A DNA stretch of 64,000 nucleotides from Ailanthus altissimus. Its lineage: Eukaryota; Streptophyta; Magnoliopsida; Sapindales; Simaroubaceae. Both the position numbers and the translations under genes were made by a program. The notes beneath the pieces were generated by a model that did not search any database, was not told the DNA's origin, and saw nothing but the letters and a program-made list of their open reading frames with translations. The stretch covers positions 12,958,001 to 13,022,000 of the forward strand of contig OX327686.1 in NCBI GenBank assembly GCA_946807835.1. Direction: 5' to 3'. Each line of letters starts with the position of its first letter. Within the stretch, counting starts at the first letter, position 1. Below, piece after piece: positions 25,740 to 37,488 of the stretch.

Positions 25740-25757
25740 TGGCACCGTTACTGGGGA
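25740..25757 (+). promoter_or_regulatory. Primer-binding site, Asp-tRNA type
   Basis: TGGCACCGTTACTGGGGA differs at two positions from the TGGCGCCGTTGCCGGGGA site known for Athila and Tat-type Gypsy elements (3' end of tRNA-Asp). It lies 7 bases after the LTR end. Confidence 0.85.
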
Positions 25758-25874
25758 TAATTATTTACTTTTTCGTCAATATTAATAACAATCTTTCTAG
25801 TTTTTACTTCAAATTTTATTTTATTTTATTTTAATTTAGTTTTTACTTACTTTTTTTCGAGGTACATACGAAGA

Positions 25875-27219
25875 TTGAAAAGTGAAGACTTGATTGAATT
25901 TGATCAAGAAATAGAAAGAACTTTAAGAAGAATTAGAAGAGAGCAAAATCAAGTCAACACCATGAAAGATCAAGTATCAATTACACCCGACAATGAAGCA
26001 AGACCACTAAGGGAATATGTTATTCCCCTAATCAATAGGATTCATTCAAGCATTCAAAGGCCAAGTGTTCAAGCTAACAACTTCGAGATCAAGCCAAGCA
26101 CGATTCAAATGCTCAAGGATTTGGTACAATTTAATAGACTGCATAATGACAATCCAAACCTGTACATCATCAACTTCTTGAAGATATGTGACACATTCAA
26201 GTACAATGGGGCGTCCGATGATGCAATCCGACTACGATTGTTTCCCTTTTCCTTAAAAGACAAAGCAAAGAGCAGGGTACTATTACTTCTATATGGATCC
26301 ATAGCTACATGGGATGATCTTCCATAAAAGTTCATCGCAAAATTCTTTCCACCTGCTAAAACTGCCTAGATGAGGAACGACATCACATCATTCCAACAAC
26401 TAGATGTAGAATCTCTTTATAAGGCATGGGAGAGATACAAAGATATACAAAGAAAATGTCCTCATCATGGAGTTTGGAAGTGGTTGCTTATACAAACATT
26501 ATACAATGGATTAGCTGGTCAATTCAGAACAATAGTAGATGTTGCAACTTGAGGAGCACTCATGAACAAATCCGTCGATAAAGCGTATGATCTACTAGAT
26601 GAGATGGCAGTCAATGCCTATCAATGGTCCACCTGAAGGTCAACTACAAGAAAGATCGATGGACTATATAAAGTGGACACATTGACCATATTATCTGCCC
26701 AAGTCAACCTCTTGACCAAACAATTAAGCAATTTGGGAGTTAATGCTGTCAAGAGTCAACCCATCACTTGCAATTTCTATGGAGGCAATCATGCTAATAG
26801 ACATTGCATGGAGACTGCTCAATATGTAGGGGACTTCAACCGTAATAATCCCAACTCAAATTTCTACAACCCTGGATGGAGGAATCACCTCAACTTCATA
26901 TAGAGCAATAATAATTAATGGTAGCATTCCAAAGCTCCTCTTGGCTTCCAACCGCAAACCCAACAAGAAAAATAAGATAGACTTTGAAGACATGTTCTTA
27001 CAATACATAAAGAAAATGGATGTACTTCTTCAAAGTCAAGCAGCTTTATTTAGAGCCTCGGAGAATCAAGTAGGACAACTCATTGCAGCAATGAACAATC
27101 GACCTTCAAGAACTCTACCAAGCAACACCGAAGTCAATCCAAAAAGAAATGTAGAGCAGTGTCAAGCCATCTCCCTAAGAAGTGGTAAAATCTTACATGA
27201 CAACACACCTCAACCATAA
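25875..27219 (+). pseudogene. Element A gag relic
   Basis: Retrotransposon capsid protein. The first open piece (25875-26327, 150 codons) contains a QANNFEIKPSTIQML-like start of the gag core and FPFSLKDKAKSR, typical of Athila gag. The reading frame then breaks at a TAA (26326-26328) and continues as 26370-26552 (ITSFQQLDVESLYKAWERYK, CPHHGVWKW) and 26673-26903. The zinc knuckle (CNFYGGNHANRHC) has lost its second cysteine. A last piece, 26941-27219, covers the C-terminal part (DMFLQYIKKMD, VGQLIAAMNNRPSRTLPS, QCQAISLRSGK), shared with the minus-strand ORF at 63206-63955. At least four stops or frameshifts: nonfunctional. Confidence 0.9.
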
Positions 27220-27479
27220 CTTTCAGAAATGAAAGAGAAGGAAAAAAATAGTGGTCCACCAAGATGATGTGCAACCATATAAACCACATATACCATTTCC
27301 CCAAAGATTACAATAACTAAGAAGTTAAGAGAAAAATGCCGAAACACAGAAAAACATAGAAACTGGTATTCAAGAACAAGAACAGAAAAGTGAAAATATA
27401 GCAGAGGATACCAGTAGCAACCCACAGAAGCAAGCCACACAGTCAATTACTCCACCACCACTACCATTTCCTCAGAGGC

Positions 27480-28358
27480 TGCAAAAGAAGAAACTAGATA
27501 AGCAATTCTCTTAATTTCTTGATATTTTTAAGAAATTACATATTAATCTTCTTTTTGCAGATGCATTGGAGCAAATGCCGAGTTATGTGAGATTCATGAA
27601 CTATCAAAGAAGAGAAAAATAGATGACTTTGAGACTATGGCCTTAATAGAGGAGTGTAGTGCTATTCTTTTAAAGAAACTACCTCCAAAGCTCAAAGATT
27701 TCGGGAGCTTCACCATACCATGCTCAATTGGAAATTATAATTTTGGGAAAACACTTTGTGATATGGGAGCTACCATCAATCTTATGCCATTGTCCGTGTA
27801 TAAAACATTAGGACTGAGAGAAGCCAATCAACAAATATCACACTTCAGCTGGCGGATCATTCTCTTACCTATCCCAATGGATTCTTTGAAGATGTGTTGG
27901 TTAAAGTCGATAAATTCATCTTCCCTGCCGATTTCATCATTCTGGATATAGAAGAAGACAATGAGATCCCTATAATCCTTGGAAGACCTTTCCTAACCTC
28001 TAAAAGAACAATCATTGATGTGCAAAAAGGGAAGTTGACCATGAGAGTACAAGAGGATACAGTCACTTTCAAGGTCTTCAAGGAAATCAAGTTACTAATT
28101 GAAAGTGAAGATTGTTTTTGCATTAATGAGGTGCAACCAAGCATCAAGCAAATCAAAGATATAGAGACATTAGATCCTTACATCCGAAAAAGGGCATTAA
28201 AGCATATGAAGGCAAGAGAGAAGAAGAAAGAGCAGTATCACGACGAAGCAAGCAAGGATAAAGAAAAGGAAAAGCCACTTCCACGATATAAGATTAAAGT
28301 CTTTCTGGAGAGACACAAGGAGAATGTAGTAAACAATGTAGTAATTGCAAAAATATAG
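27480..28358 (+). pseudogene. Element A aspartic protease relic
   Basis: Retropepsin region. Upstream (27480-27600) a frame-broken LDKQF...HINLLFADALEQMPSY block precedes the protease, as in Athila. The open piece 27637-27951 carries KKLPPKLKDFGSFTIPC and CDMGATINLMPLSVY, where the active-site triad usually reads D-L-G-A-S or D-T-G-A; aspartate is kept. After a frameshift, 27894-28358 contains PIILGRPFL and ends in a Lys/Glu-rich tail. In a normal element RT would follow here; instead the frame ends and noncoding sequence begins. Confidence 0.85.
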
Positions 28359-29189
28359 AAGCAAAAAAAGAAGAAAGCCAACAAGATAACTTACACAAAT
28401 GCTTCCATCTACACCTTTGATCCACCATAAGAGAATAGAAAACCCCGTCAAGCCAACGACATTAAATCAAGCGCTACTTAGGAGGCAACCCAAGGTAAGT
28501 ATTATTAATAGTATTTTTTTTAGCTCATTTAAAAAAAAAAGAAAAAAGAGAAAAGTTCAGCACTGCAGCAAGAGACTTCTGTACTGCAGCGATAGAAGGC
28601 TCAAGTCAATACCGCCTCTGTGGTACATACTCTAACGCGCCAATGGAAATTCTAGTAAGCACCCCAAAATAAACCCCCAGTGCTGCGGTGATAGATAGTA
28701 TCGCTGCAGTACCCGAACATCGCCCCAGCGATAACAATTTTGAGTCAACATCACCCCTGCAGTACACACTCTAGCACGCTAGCGGGAATTCCAATAAGCA
28801 TCCAAAAACTAGCCTCCAGCGCTGCAGTGATGGACAAATATTGTGTCAGTGCTAATATGTCGCTCCAGCAATAGAAACTCAATGTGGCATCGAAAGTTCA
28901 AAATAGATTTCAACCGTTGCTTCAATTCAGCGCTCTCGCGATCCAGGTGCATCGCCCCAGTACCAGAAAAGTTACAAAAAAATCATGACGTACATCATAG
29001 CATTGAAGCAACACAAAGATTATCGCCTCAGTGATACAATGTCACTAGCGCGATAAGGCACGTACTGTGGTAGTGCTACAACGAGTTCAAAAATAAAAAA
29101 AGACGTGAAACAGGTAAATGATCCACACCAATTTCCTTATAAATTTTCACCTATTGTTTTTGTGATTCAGTCTCAGTGATAAACAATCA
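28359..29189 (+). other. Element A internal noncoding region with GGAGGCAACCCA box and CAGCG-rich zone
   Basis: Bases 28395-28495 contain a block (CCCCGTCAAGCCAACGAC, then AGGAGGCAACCCAAGG) conserved on the opposite strand at 63040-63100. From about 28555 to 29075 there are many CTGCAGCG, CGCCCCAGCG and AGCGCT words, like those in the LTRs of the same family. No convincing coding frame. Confidence 0.6.
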
Positions 29190-30247
29190 ATGACTCCAAA
29201 AAAGCAACGTACTACTGCAAATAATAGCAGTGCTTACGATATTACTAGATTCACTTCAACCAAAATACAAGCCTGATATACAGACATGGTTCTCAAAAAA
29301 GAATTTACGCAGAAAGAGGTTTTGATTTAGAAAATATAAATTTTCCAAGTATCGGGGACATGATTTGAGAATATCATTGGGAATAATTCTGCACACAACC
29401 AGGGCACAACATAGTTCTCATTGTACAAGAATTCTACACCAATGCAAGTGAACTAGACAACTATGGGCGGGTATTTGTTCGTAGCAAGAGAGTAGTATTT
29501 GATCCCGCAATAATTAATGCTCATTTTTGTTTACCAGCAGAGATTGAAGACAATATGGCAGAACTCAGAGATCACCCAAATTACGAGAAGATCATCACTA
29601 CCTTATATACACCGAGTACACAATGGCATGTAATCAATAATCTACCCATGACATTCATGTCTCTCCATATGCATTTAAAAGTCAAAGCCTGGTACAGCTT
29701 CCTTACAGCAAGACTCATGCCGATCTCTCACACTAGTGACATCACTAAACTCTGCGCCATCTACCTCTTTTTCATCATAACATATCGACCAATCGACATT
29801 GGCAAGATTATTTACGCATAAATTATGGCATGTTCTCGCCTTAATAGCCAATTATTTTTTCCTTCCTTGATTATAGCTTTATGTACACGAGCCGGTGTCA
29901 TTTGGGACCAGCGAGAGGAACGACATGCTTCAGCTACCATTATATCTACTCCTATCATTCTTCGGATGATTGGTGCTAACCCGCCCCTTCTTAAGGCCCC
30001 TCGTCGTCCTACTACTGCCGTCCGCCCTTTACCTATCCATGAGCGCTTAGCTCAACTGGAGGCTCGCATGACTTCTCATGAGCGTACGACTAATGCTACT
30101 TAGAGGTATTTAATCCAATAGACCCAGGCAATTGCCACATCCTTTGGAATCGATCTCTCGACTCTACCATAGCCTCTAGTGATCCCCTCACCTTCGTCAT
30201 CACCAGACATCGATTTTGAGGACCTTCTCTTTGACCCAATGATTTAG
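29190..30247 (+). pseudogene. Element A accessory ORF resembling the 'putative plant transposon protein' domain
   Basis: Starts with ATG at 29190 (MTPKKQRTTANN), shifts frame near 29315, and continues as QEFYTNASELDNYGRVFVR, then VVFDPAIINAHFCLP, then an open piece 29555-29821 (W-Y-S-F-L-T-A-R-L-M-P-I-S-H-T-S-D). One TAA at 29819 separates a further open piece 29825-30103 ending in a heptad-like LAQLEARMTSHE. Two more stops precede the natural end at 30247 (DFEDLLFDPMI). I recognise the pattern 'W..F....L.P..H.S.......IY......IDIG..I' as that of a domain of unknown function found in plant Gypsy elements. It is better preserved than the gag of the same element. Function unknown. Confidence 0.65.
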
Positions 30248-30340
30248 ATGACTAGTTTCATAGGAAAGTTTCTTAATTTTTGTTCTTTCTTCACATAGAG
30301 GCCATATTTCATTATAAATGTGGGGGGGATGGGATATTTA

Positions 30341-30848
30341 GTGCTGCTCTGCATGTTTTTGTATTACCTTGTGTAAAAAAAGAAAAAAAAAAGAGTAATG
30401 AAGTTATTTTTTTGGGTTATAATTCTTTTTTCTTATATGTTTCTTCTTTCATTTTTATTAGGTTGTTAAGATGATCATTAGTCCATGATAAGAAAAAGAA
30501 TACATGGCTGAATTTGTTTTTTTCAAATCCCTAAAAAATGATAGATACTTGAGACAATTTTGATTATCTAAGTTTAGGAATAAGTTTGACCTTAGTGCTG
30601 CTCCGTATTTTTTTTATTACCTTGTGTAAAAAAATAAAAAAAAAAGAGTAATGAAGTCATTTCTTTAGGTTATAATTCTTATTTCTTATGTGTTTCTTCT
30701 TTCATTTTTATTAGGTTGTTAAGATGATCATTAGTCCATGATAAGAAAAAGAATACATGGCTGAATTTTTTTTCTTACAAATCCCTAAGGAATGATAGAT
30801 ACTTGAGACTATTTTAGTTATCTAAGTTTAGGAATAAGTTCGACCTTA
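30341..30848 (+). repeat. Tandem duplication, 254-bp unit
   Basis: Unit 1 30341-30594 and unit 2 30595-30848 are in direct tandem and highly similar, beginning GTGCTGCTC and ending in GGAATAAGTTYGACCTTA. Located between the accessory ORF and the 3' noncoding domain of element A. Confidence 0.9.
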
Positions 30849-31975
30849 TTTATAAGCACCATTCTTTTTTAGCATTTTATAAGCATGAATAGTTATAACT
30901 ATTACTTAGAGATACTTATACTTTAGGGAGTATACCACAGTCTTGAAAGACCAATAATCTAGAACTTATCTTTAGTTACCACTTAAGGTGAAATCTTAGG
31001 AAATACATGAAGAAGAAAATGGCATTAGGCCATATTTGGACCGATTGAGCCTTTTTAGCCTACCTTTTATTTTATATTTATCCCTAGTACCCTATTCTGA
31101 GCCTAATGACCCATTTTTTGGTTTAACCACATTACAAGCCCAAGACTTAAAGTTTACTTATCTAGAAATTTATCCAAAACACTATAAACCTTGCATTTTC
31201 TTAGAAATACTCTTAGAAGAAAAGGTTGTGGTGATATGAGAAAATTAAGTTTGGGTGGTATTTGTCAATCTAAGTTTAGGGGTATTAAAAAAAAAGAAGA
31301 AAAAAAATTCAAAGAAAAATACCTTCAGCTTAAGAAAAAGAAGAAATTCATTGAAAAATAAAGGTTGAAAGAAAGATTGAAAATACAATAAGTTGGGGGA
31401 AGAGATAATACACAGAAAAGAATATCAAGAGGCTCCTAGGTAAAATCTAAATGTTAATGGTGTGACTTAACCTAAATTGTTTATCCTTTTATCCCACCTT
31501 AATCCTAGCCTTACATTACAAGTTAAGTAAAGTCCTAATTTGATTTTTAGACATGTGATTTTCTACATTAGTAGAGACTGATAGTAAAAACAAGCTTATA
31601 GAAGTGTCATTATACAAATTAAATGCTGAAACATCATCTTTCATGTACAAGCTAAAGTATAAAGTAAATTAAAATATGGTTTTAGCTATTACTTGTTGCT
31701 TGCACACACATACATGGTGATTGTCTATAAGGAAGAATGAGGGACTAAATGAAGATAATAGGATTGTTAATAGCTATTTATCTACCATAAGGATTTAGGC
31801 AGTTTTAACAGCCTTTGAGACAATGATTTTGATCATCTTACTAATGTAGCATATTTTGTTTAGTTTTCTTTATTTGTTAAATGAGTCAAGTATAACCATT
31901 TGTTTCTCTTTTTTTATTTTATTTTATTTTATTGTATTGCTTGAGGACAAGTAAATGTTTAAGTTTGGGAGAATT
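30849..31975 (+). other. Element A conserved 3' noncoding domain and polypurine tract
   Basis: Collinear with the reverse complement of 61442-62800 in element B, for example around GAGCCTTTTTAGCCTACCTT near 31047 and TTTAACCACATTACAAGCC near 31122. The conservation is in sequence, not in any reading frame; the frame at 31036-31239 has no recognised domain. The region ends with AAGTTTGGGAGAATT (31961-31975), the purine tract that primes plus-strand synthesis, directly before the 3' LTR. Confidence 0.75.
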
Positions 31976-33386
31976 TGATAAGGGCATATTTGTTATATAT
32001 TTTTTTATGTTTTTATTTTAATATTTTATGAGAATAAATGGCTATTGATGGGCTTTATTGTTATTTATAGGGAATTGAATAGAATTTAAAGAAAGTATGC
32101 AAAAGGAGTAAAAATAGGGACTAAAATGTAAAGTTTTTAAAATATGGATTTGTCGCCCCTCTGCCACAAGGAATTTCGCCCCAGCGCTGCAATAGTGATC
32201 AAAATAAGAAAATAAAAAAAAAACTGACTTGTTTAAGTCACAGACTAGCGCCAGACCAAAGCTTCAGTGCCAATATCTCATCGCTCCAGCGATGAGGCCG
32301 TTAACACTCAGCGCCCCAGCGACAGCAGTATAGCACCTCCATAGTAGTGCGAGTCCTAATCTGATGAGAATTGAGATTTTGAAGCTCATATCAATCCCTA
32401 TAAAAGGTTACTCGTGCTCAGACTTTAAAAATCACCCAAGAGCAACCAAGAACACCAAGAACACGTAGTACAAGTCGTAGAGAGCAATTGGAGATTAATT
32501 GAAGTAACCATAGAGAGAGATTCAAGGCGTTCTTCGACATCAAGAGTATCTTAGGTAGTGCAATTAAGACAAATTCGACGTTTATATCGGTTTGCTATTG
32601 ATTATATTATGATTTCTTATTATTTTTGCTGTTGTTCTCTTGTAGTCATGAACTAAAGTTTCTTTCTAAGGTTAATACTTGAACTCAATATGTGCACTTA
32701 ATTGCCATATCTTTTTAATATTTAATAAACTTAGTTCTTTGTTATTCAAATAACTTATTCTTAATGCTTCAATATATCTAATCAATATATGGTGAATGAA
32801 TTGGTAATGTTTTTTATAAACTCGGAAGAGAAATCATTATATTTAGACCTGGGTAATTTGATGCATGATTGTAAAATAACATTCAATGTTGCATATACAA
32901 GTTTCGAATTAGGATAGAAATATGCCTAATTGGCATGTATGATCAATAAGACTTTATCTTAATGAATTTTAATTTATTACAAGTACCATAGAAATATAGG
33001 TATTTGGTAAATTAAGGTATACTTGCATGACCTTGGAAGAGGCTTGTGAATACATTAGTGTCTTTATCAATAACAAAGACTAAGGGATTTAAATATTAGA
33101 GGATTAATTATTAGAAAGCATATTGAGGGATGGTATTGACCCTAGGGTTTCTCTATATTGCTATCTTCCAAATCTTTTTACATTGTGTCATTGCTTTTAT
33201 ATTTTCTACATTCATTCTTAGATTTTTATTTTTTTGAATAATTATTAGAAAAACATAATTTTAGTACTTGGTTAAAAAGTTGAAATCATCTCTGTGGGTT
33301 CGATATTCGACTTTATAAGTCCCTTTAGTACTTATTACGATAGCGTATACTTGCGCTTAATTTTGAGATATAGAAATATTGCATCA
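31976..33386 (+). repeat. Element A 3' LTR
   Basis: Begins TGATAAGGGCATATTTG and ends GCATCA; partner of 24305-25732. TATAAAAGG box near 32400. Confidence 0.9.
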
Positions 33387-33692
33387 AGTGTCAAGTTTCG
33401 TAACTTTTGTGCACTTATTTCATAATGCACTTATACTTTTTATCATACTTACTTATTTCATAATGCACTTGTCCTTAATATTGATATTAACAATTTTCAT
33501 GAAATTTAGGTAAAATCTCCCTTATTATATGGATGTTCTCAAACTTGCCATATTGAAAAAACACACTTCTATTTAATTATATATTATCTCCACACACATC
33601 TACCCAATACGCAAATATCAAAACAAATAATATGACATAAATGCATATAAAAATATAGTATTAAACATCTATAAAGCAGATCCTATAGCAAT
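33387..33692. other. MULE sequence downstream of the Ulp1 stop
   Basis: AT-rich, includes a short imperfect repeat of ACTTATTTCATAATGCACTT (33412 and 33449). No gene. Confidence 0.4.
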
Positions 33693-34584
33693 CTACAAAT
33701 CAACAGCCATCTTTTGTCTATAAAAGGTACCAATCTGAGGGAAGCAACCAAATGGAAAACCTAACATCAGATACTCAATATACATAGAGAGAAAGGTGCC
33801 ACAATCCTCGCTCCCGACCTCTTGTTGTGGCATATTTTCTTGCAAATGAATCACCGGCCAAATGAACAAATTTGGGCCTTGTATGCCCCTCAAACTATAA
33901 AATCTACAATTTTAAAGGTAAAATGGCATTGCAATATGCAGAGGCTCCAAAATTTTCATGATGGTTTCATCGAAGTGGCCATTCACGCTGGAATAAAAAA
34001 GAACAATCACCATCTAAATAAGGTCGAGCTCTGCTACAAACCAATGTTTCTGATTGATATTCAAAGGGATATATACCTACAAAAACTATTATTATATTAT
34101 TATAAACTTAATGTTGTTATATGCATAATAAAAGTTATTACTATTCTTAAAAGTATCTTATTGACCAATGCCTAGATTTAGCACCAATTAACTCAGGCTT
34201 TTTTTCGAGTACATAAACCAACAACGATTCGAGCCATTGGTTATCATTTGGAGGATTAGCAGTGAAGGACATTCGCCACATTTGTCGAATGTACTCCTAA
34301 AGAAAAATATAAGATACTTGTTAAACTCGTTAATAGTAAAGATATACAACGGTATGATAATGTTATTTGCAAAATAGACGGGTAACAAAATAGCTTATGT
34401 AAAAATATGCATTTGTAGTTGTGCAATCTTGTGAGTATATGTCAGAAAATGTTCTTTGGTACAAACACAAAACTTTTAAATACTCATTTTAATGCTACAA
34501 AATAAAGAATATGTATAAGTTTAGATACTATTAGACAATTGACAAAAAAATTATACAAATACAATTCCTCATCAAATTGTCAAG
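33693..34584 (-). pseudogene. Ulp1-type cysteine protease domain of the MULE gene, 3' part
   Basis: C-terminal peptidase C48 (Ulp1, SUMO-protease-like) domain, read on the minus strand in pieces separated by introns or decay: 34390-34190 (MSFTANPPNDNQW-like block in shifted frame), about 34060-33900 (HW then a YSSVNGHF block), and 33893-33693. The last has PQQEVGSEDCGTF with the catalytic cysteine in DCG and ends QKMAVDL. The catalytic histidine (HW) is visible near 34045; the expected aspartate codon appears changed to tyrosine. The gene continues across the Athila insertion at 46868-48506. In MULEs of this type the Ulp1 gene accompanies the transposase; its role is unknown. Confidence 0.75.
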
Positions 34585-36108
34585 TGTTTACGCTAAAAAT
34601 GTAATGCGACTATCGCAGAATAGATTGAGTTGTCGATCCCACGAAGAAGCTTTTGGCAAAATAGGTTAGTAAATAAAAATATTAAAATAGTCACAAAAGA
34701 GAAAATTAACTAATTGGTTTATATGGATGATATTAAATTGTATATAAATTAAAGAAGACTTATGATAATATAAGCAAGGCTTCAAGAATTACAATTATGC
34801 TTCATAAATCTATTCTATACTTTGATTCAATGTTTATAACTCAATTGAAAGTTTCACATCCCAAACAATCAATCGAAAGATATGTAAAATATGACACATT
34901 TGATAATATATATATTTGATATGACTAAACTCTTTGCAAACATTAACACAAACCATGTTTATTTATACAAGTTATCTAAGATTGACAATATATCATTTTG
35001 ACAATATTGCAGTAAAAGATTAACTTGAATAACAAACAATTATTGTCTTTACATGTTATCTAAGATCGATAATATATCGATTGACAATATTGCACTAAAA
35101 GATTAACATGTAAAGCAATGTAACCAATAACAATTATAATTCAACAAGAATCATATAAAGAAAGCATGATTGAAAATATAAAAAGTATGAGCATTACAAT
35201 CTCTAGATTACAGAAAAGTAATAGATAAGAGTTTAGACACAAGTAAATATTTATTACACATAAAAGTTTATCTCTAGCCTTGTCAAGAACTCTAGCTTAG
35301 CTTACAATGCATGGTAAAGAGAAATTATATGAGAGAATTGTAAAGCATTCAAAAAATCGTACATTAGCCTCCTAAGGATGTCTTTATATAGGCAATGAAT
35401 GGAAACATGGTTAGTGTGACTTCAATCTTCAATAATTTAAGCCACTAACTTCTTCACTTAATTGCTACACCTTTTTGACAATATAATTAATCAATATAGC
35501 CATTTTGATCGACATGAAAGTTGTAGTATTTTATCTCTTTTTTCCATAGCCATAAGGTTCATTTAATTTGGATGAGTATCCAATGAGATATAGATAAAAT
35601 ACTAATGATATGTCAGATTTCGGCCAACAACCATTTTTCTAATTTGCAATTCAATTTGGTCTATGATAATGACTTCTTCGAATTTTGCTATCAACATAAG
35701 ATTGTTGATAATTGAGTTGTTATTTTTAAGATATAAGAATTATACTGATTGGGTACATATTTTGTGAAATACGGTTTAAATACATTAGGTGGGTCAAACT
35801 GAGCAAAAATTGTAATCTAGTTATGTTGTATCCTAATTTTGGCCCATAAAATATTAGATTTGGCTTTTCAATTGTTCTTAAAATTTGTGTAATATTGTCT
35901 TATGTTCTTCTAGGTTCAAGAATTTTTTCATTTTGATTTTTACGTTGAGAGTTACGTCTATTTTACTAAACTTGTACAAATAATATTCATTAATCACTAT
36001 TTAAGGATAACACTTTATTTCAAGCTTAAAAATACAAAAATACTAAAATTAATGACATTAAATGGTGACTGAATCTCTTAATAAATATCCATTTTATTGT
36101 ACTAATCA
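34585..36108 (-). repeat. Athila 3' LTR
   Basis: Collinear with 45317-46862. In plus orientation it runs from TGTTTACGCTAAAAATG to TACTAATCA. Both LTRs carry an internal 84-bp tandem duplication (here about 34971-35054 and 35055-35125, each starting GTTATCTAAGAT). Confidence 0.92.
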
Positions 36109-37488
36109 TAGCCTCCAACTAACTTATTGCTAGTCTCTAGCAATTCAAGCATAAATAGAATATGCAGAACTACATAAGCATTTCAAACAAAATGCCAGTT
36201 CAAGATCACTATTGCTATTATGGTTTTTTCAATTATAACTTTCAAAATTTATTTGTGTGTGTGTGTGAATTAACATAGCCTTGAGAATTTCTCCAAATAA
36301 AAGTCTCAACTCTATAGCTTTGCAAGTGTATGACTGTTTAAAAGATTAATATTTCTCTCATATAGTTGGAAAATAGTTAAACACTCAAGAAAAGTCAATT
36401 TTAAGGACAGACATACAAACTAATATTGATCCAAAGATAAAAAACTTAATTATTTAAAAATCAATCATTCTTAACACGCACTAGTTTTAGGACTTCAATT
36501 GTCTTGTGAGAATAATACAAATATAGCTTAGTGAGAGAGTTGCCTTACAAAATATTTGTCTTTTAAAATTGAATTAAGACTTTATTAAACTGAATTAATT
36601 CTTTTTTTTTTTGCCTTTTTAATTATTAACCTTTTTTTAAGAATACAAGGAAACATTACAAAATAAAAAAACAGTTTCTCACTAAACATATTAATATAAT
36701 TTGAGAATTCACTTTAAATCGTCCTTCAGCTATGTAACAAACTTATTCTCTAATTCGAATAATATCAATCTAAACAAAAATTAACCAATTCAAAAGATCA
36801 ATCAAAGTTCGTAAGCTATTTTCTCAACCTTTCCACTTACTCATAAAAGATATGTGAGATTAGAAAAATATATACTAAAACATGAGAATTCTCTTGGCTA
36901 TATAAATTAAATCATCTATCTTACTATAAGGCTTAGCATTATACTCAAAAATATTTCGAAAGTTATTCGTTAGTAACCTAAATAGAAACAGTGACTCAAA
37001 TCAAATAATTTTGAAATCATACCTAAGTAGAAAATCAAATTCTTTTATACAAGAATTACCAAGACTGTATGCAATAAACAACAATGCATGAAATATAAAA
37101 CAAAATAACAACAAGTTAGTTAAAATGCATTTCAAAAGTCAGAAAAAATAGCTCCTTACTCTTCCATTCTTAATCTAATTTGACCTGGAATATATCTCAA
37201 GAGTTCAAAAATGAACTATTTACTCTGCCATTTTAATCAAATAGGTATGTCGGACACCATCATCTTTTTTTTTGTTTTTGAATTTGTTTTTGGAAAGCAA
37301 AATACAACTTATGTCTACTATCCTCCCCCCCAAACTAGATGAAACATTGTACTAAATGTTTAAATAGAAATAGATAAAGTATAGAAGACATTACCTAAAA
37401 TGTCAGTTATTCAAAAAACAAAAACCTGAGAGACCCTTAAGCAAATATAAACTAAAATAATGATGCTAATAAACAATAAAAAAACAAT
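36109..37488 (-). other. Athila 3' noncoding region with internal purine tract
   Basis: Between the LOG-like sequence and the 3' LTR. No coding frame. A strong polypurine tract (minus strand AGTTTGGGGGGGAGGATAG) lies at about 37321-37339, more than 1 kb before the LTR; the sequence touching the LTR (minus GTTGGAGGC) is a much weaker tract. A short TG microsatellite is at about 36253-36267. Confidence 0.55.

Larger units (their letters stand above)
24305..33386 (+). mobile_element. Non-autonomous Athila-like Gypsy element A, 9.1 kb
   Basis: Two LTRs (24305-25732 and 31976-33386) with TG...CA ends flank an Asp-tRNA primer site, gag and protease relics, an extra ORF (29190-30247) and a purine tract (31961-31975). 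Flanking 5-mers are AGTAT (24300-24304) and AGTGT (33387-33391), a target duplication with one difference. No reverse transcriptase, RNase H or integrase motif was seen between 28360 and 31975. Mobilisation would have needed an autonomous relative. It interrupts the MULE between transposase and Ulp1 gene. Confidence 0.85.

Noticed and set aside
29190..30247. Considered as a retroviral env-like gene
   Set aside because: No signal peptide or transmembrane segment visible; the pattern fits the plant transposon domain of unknown function better.
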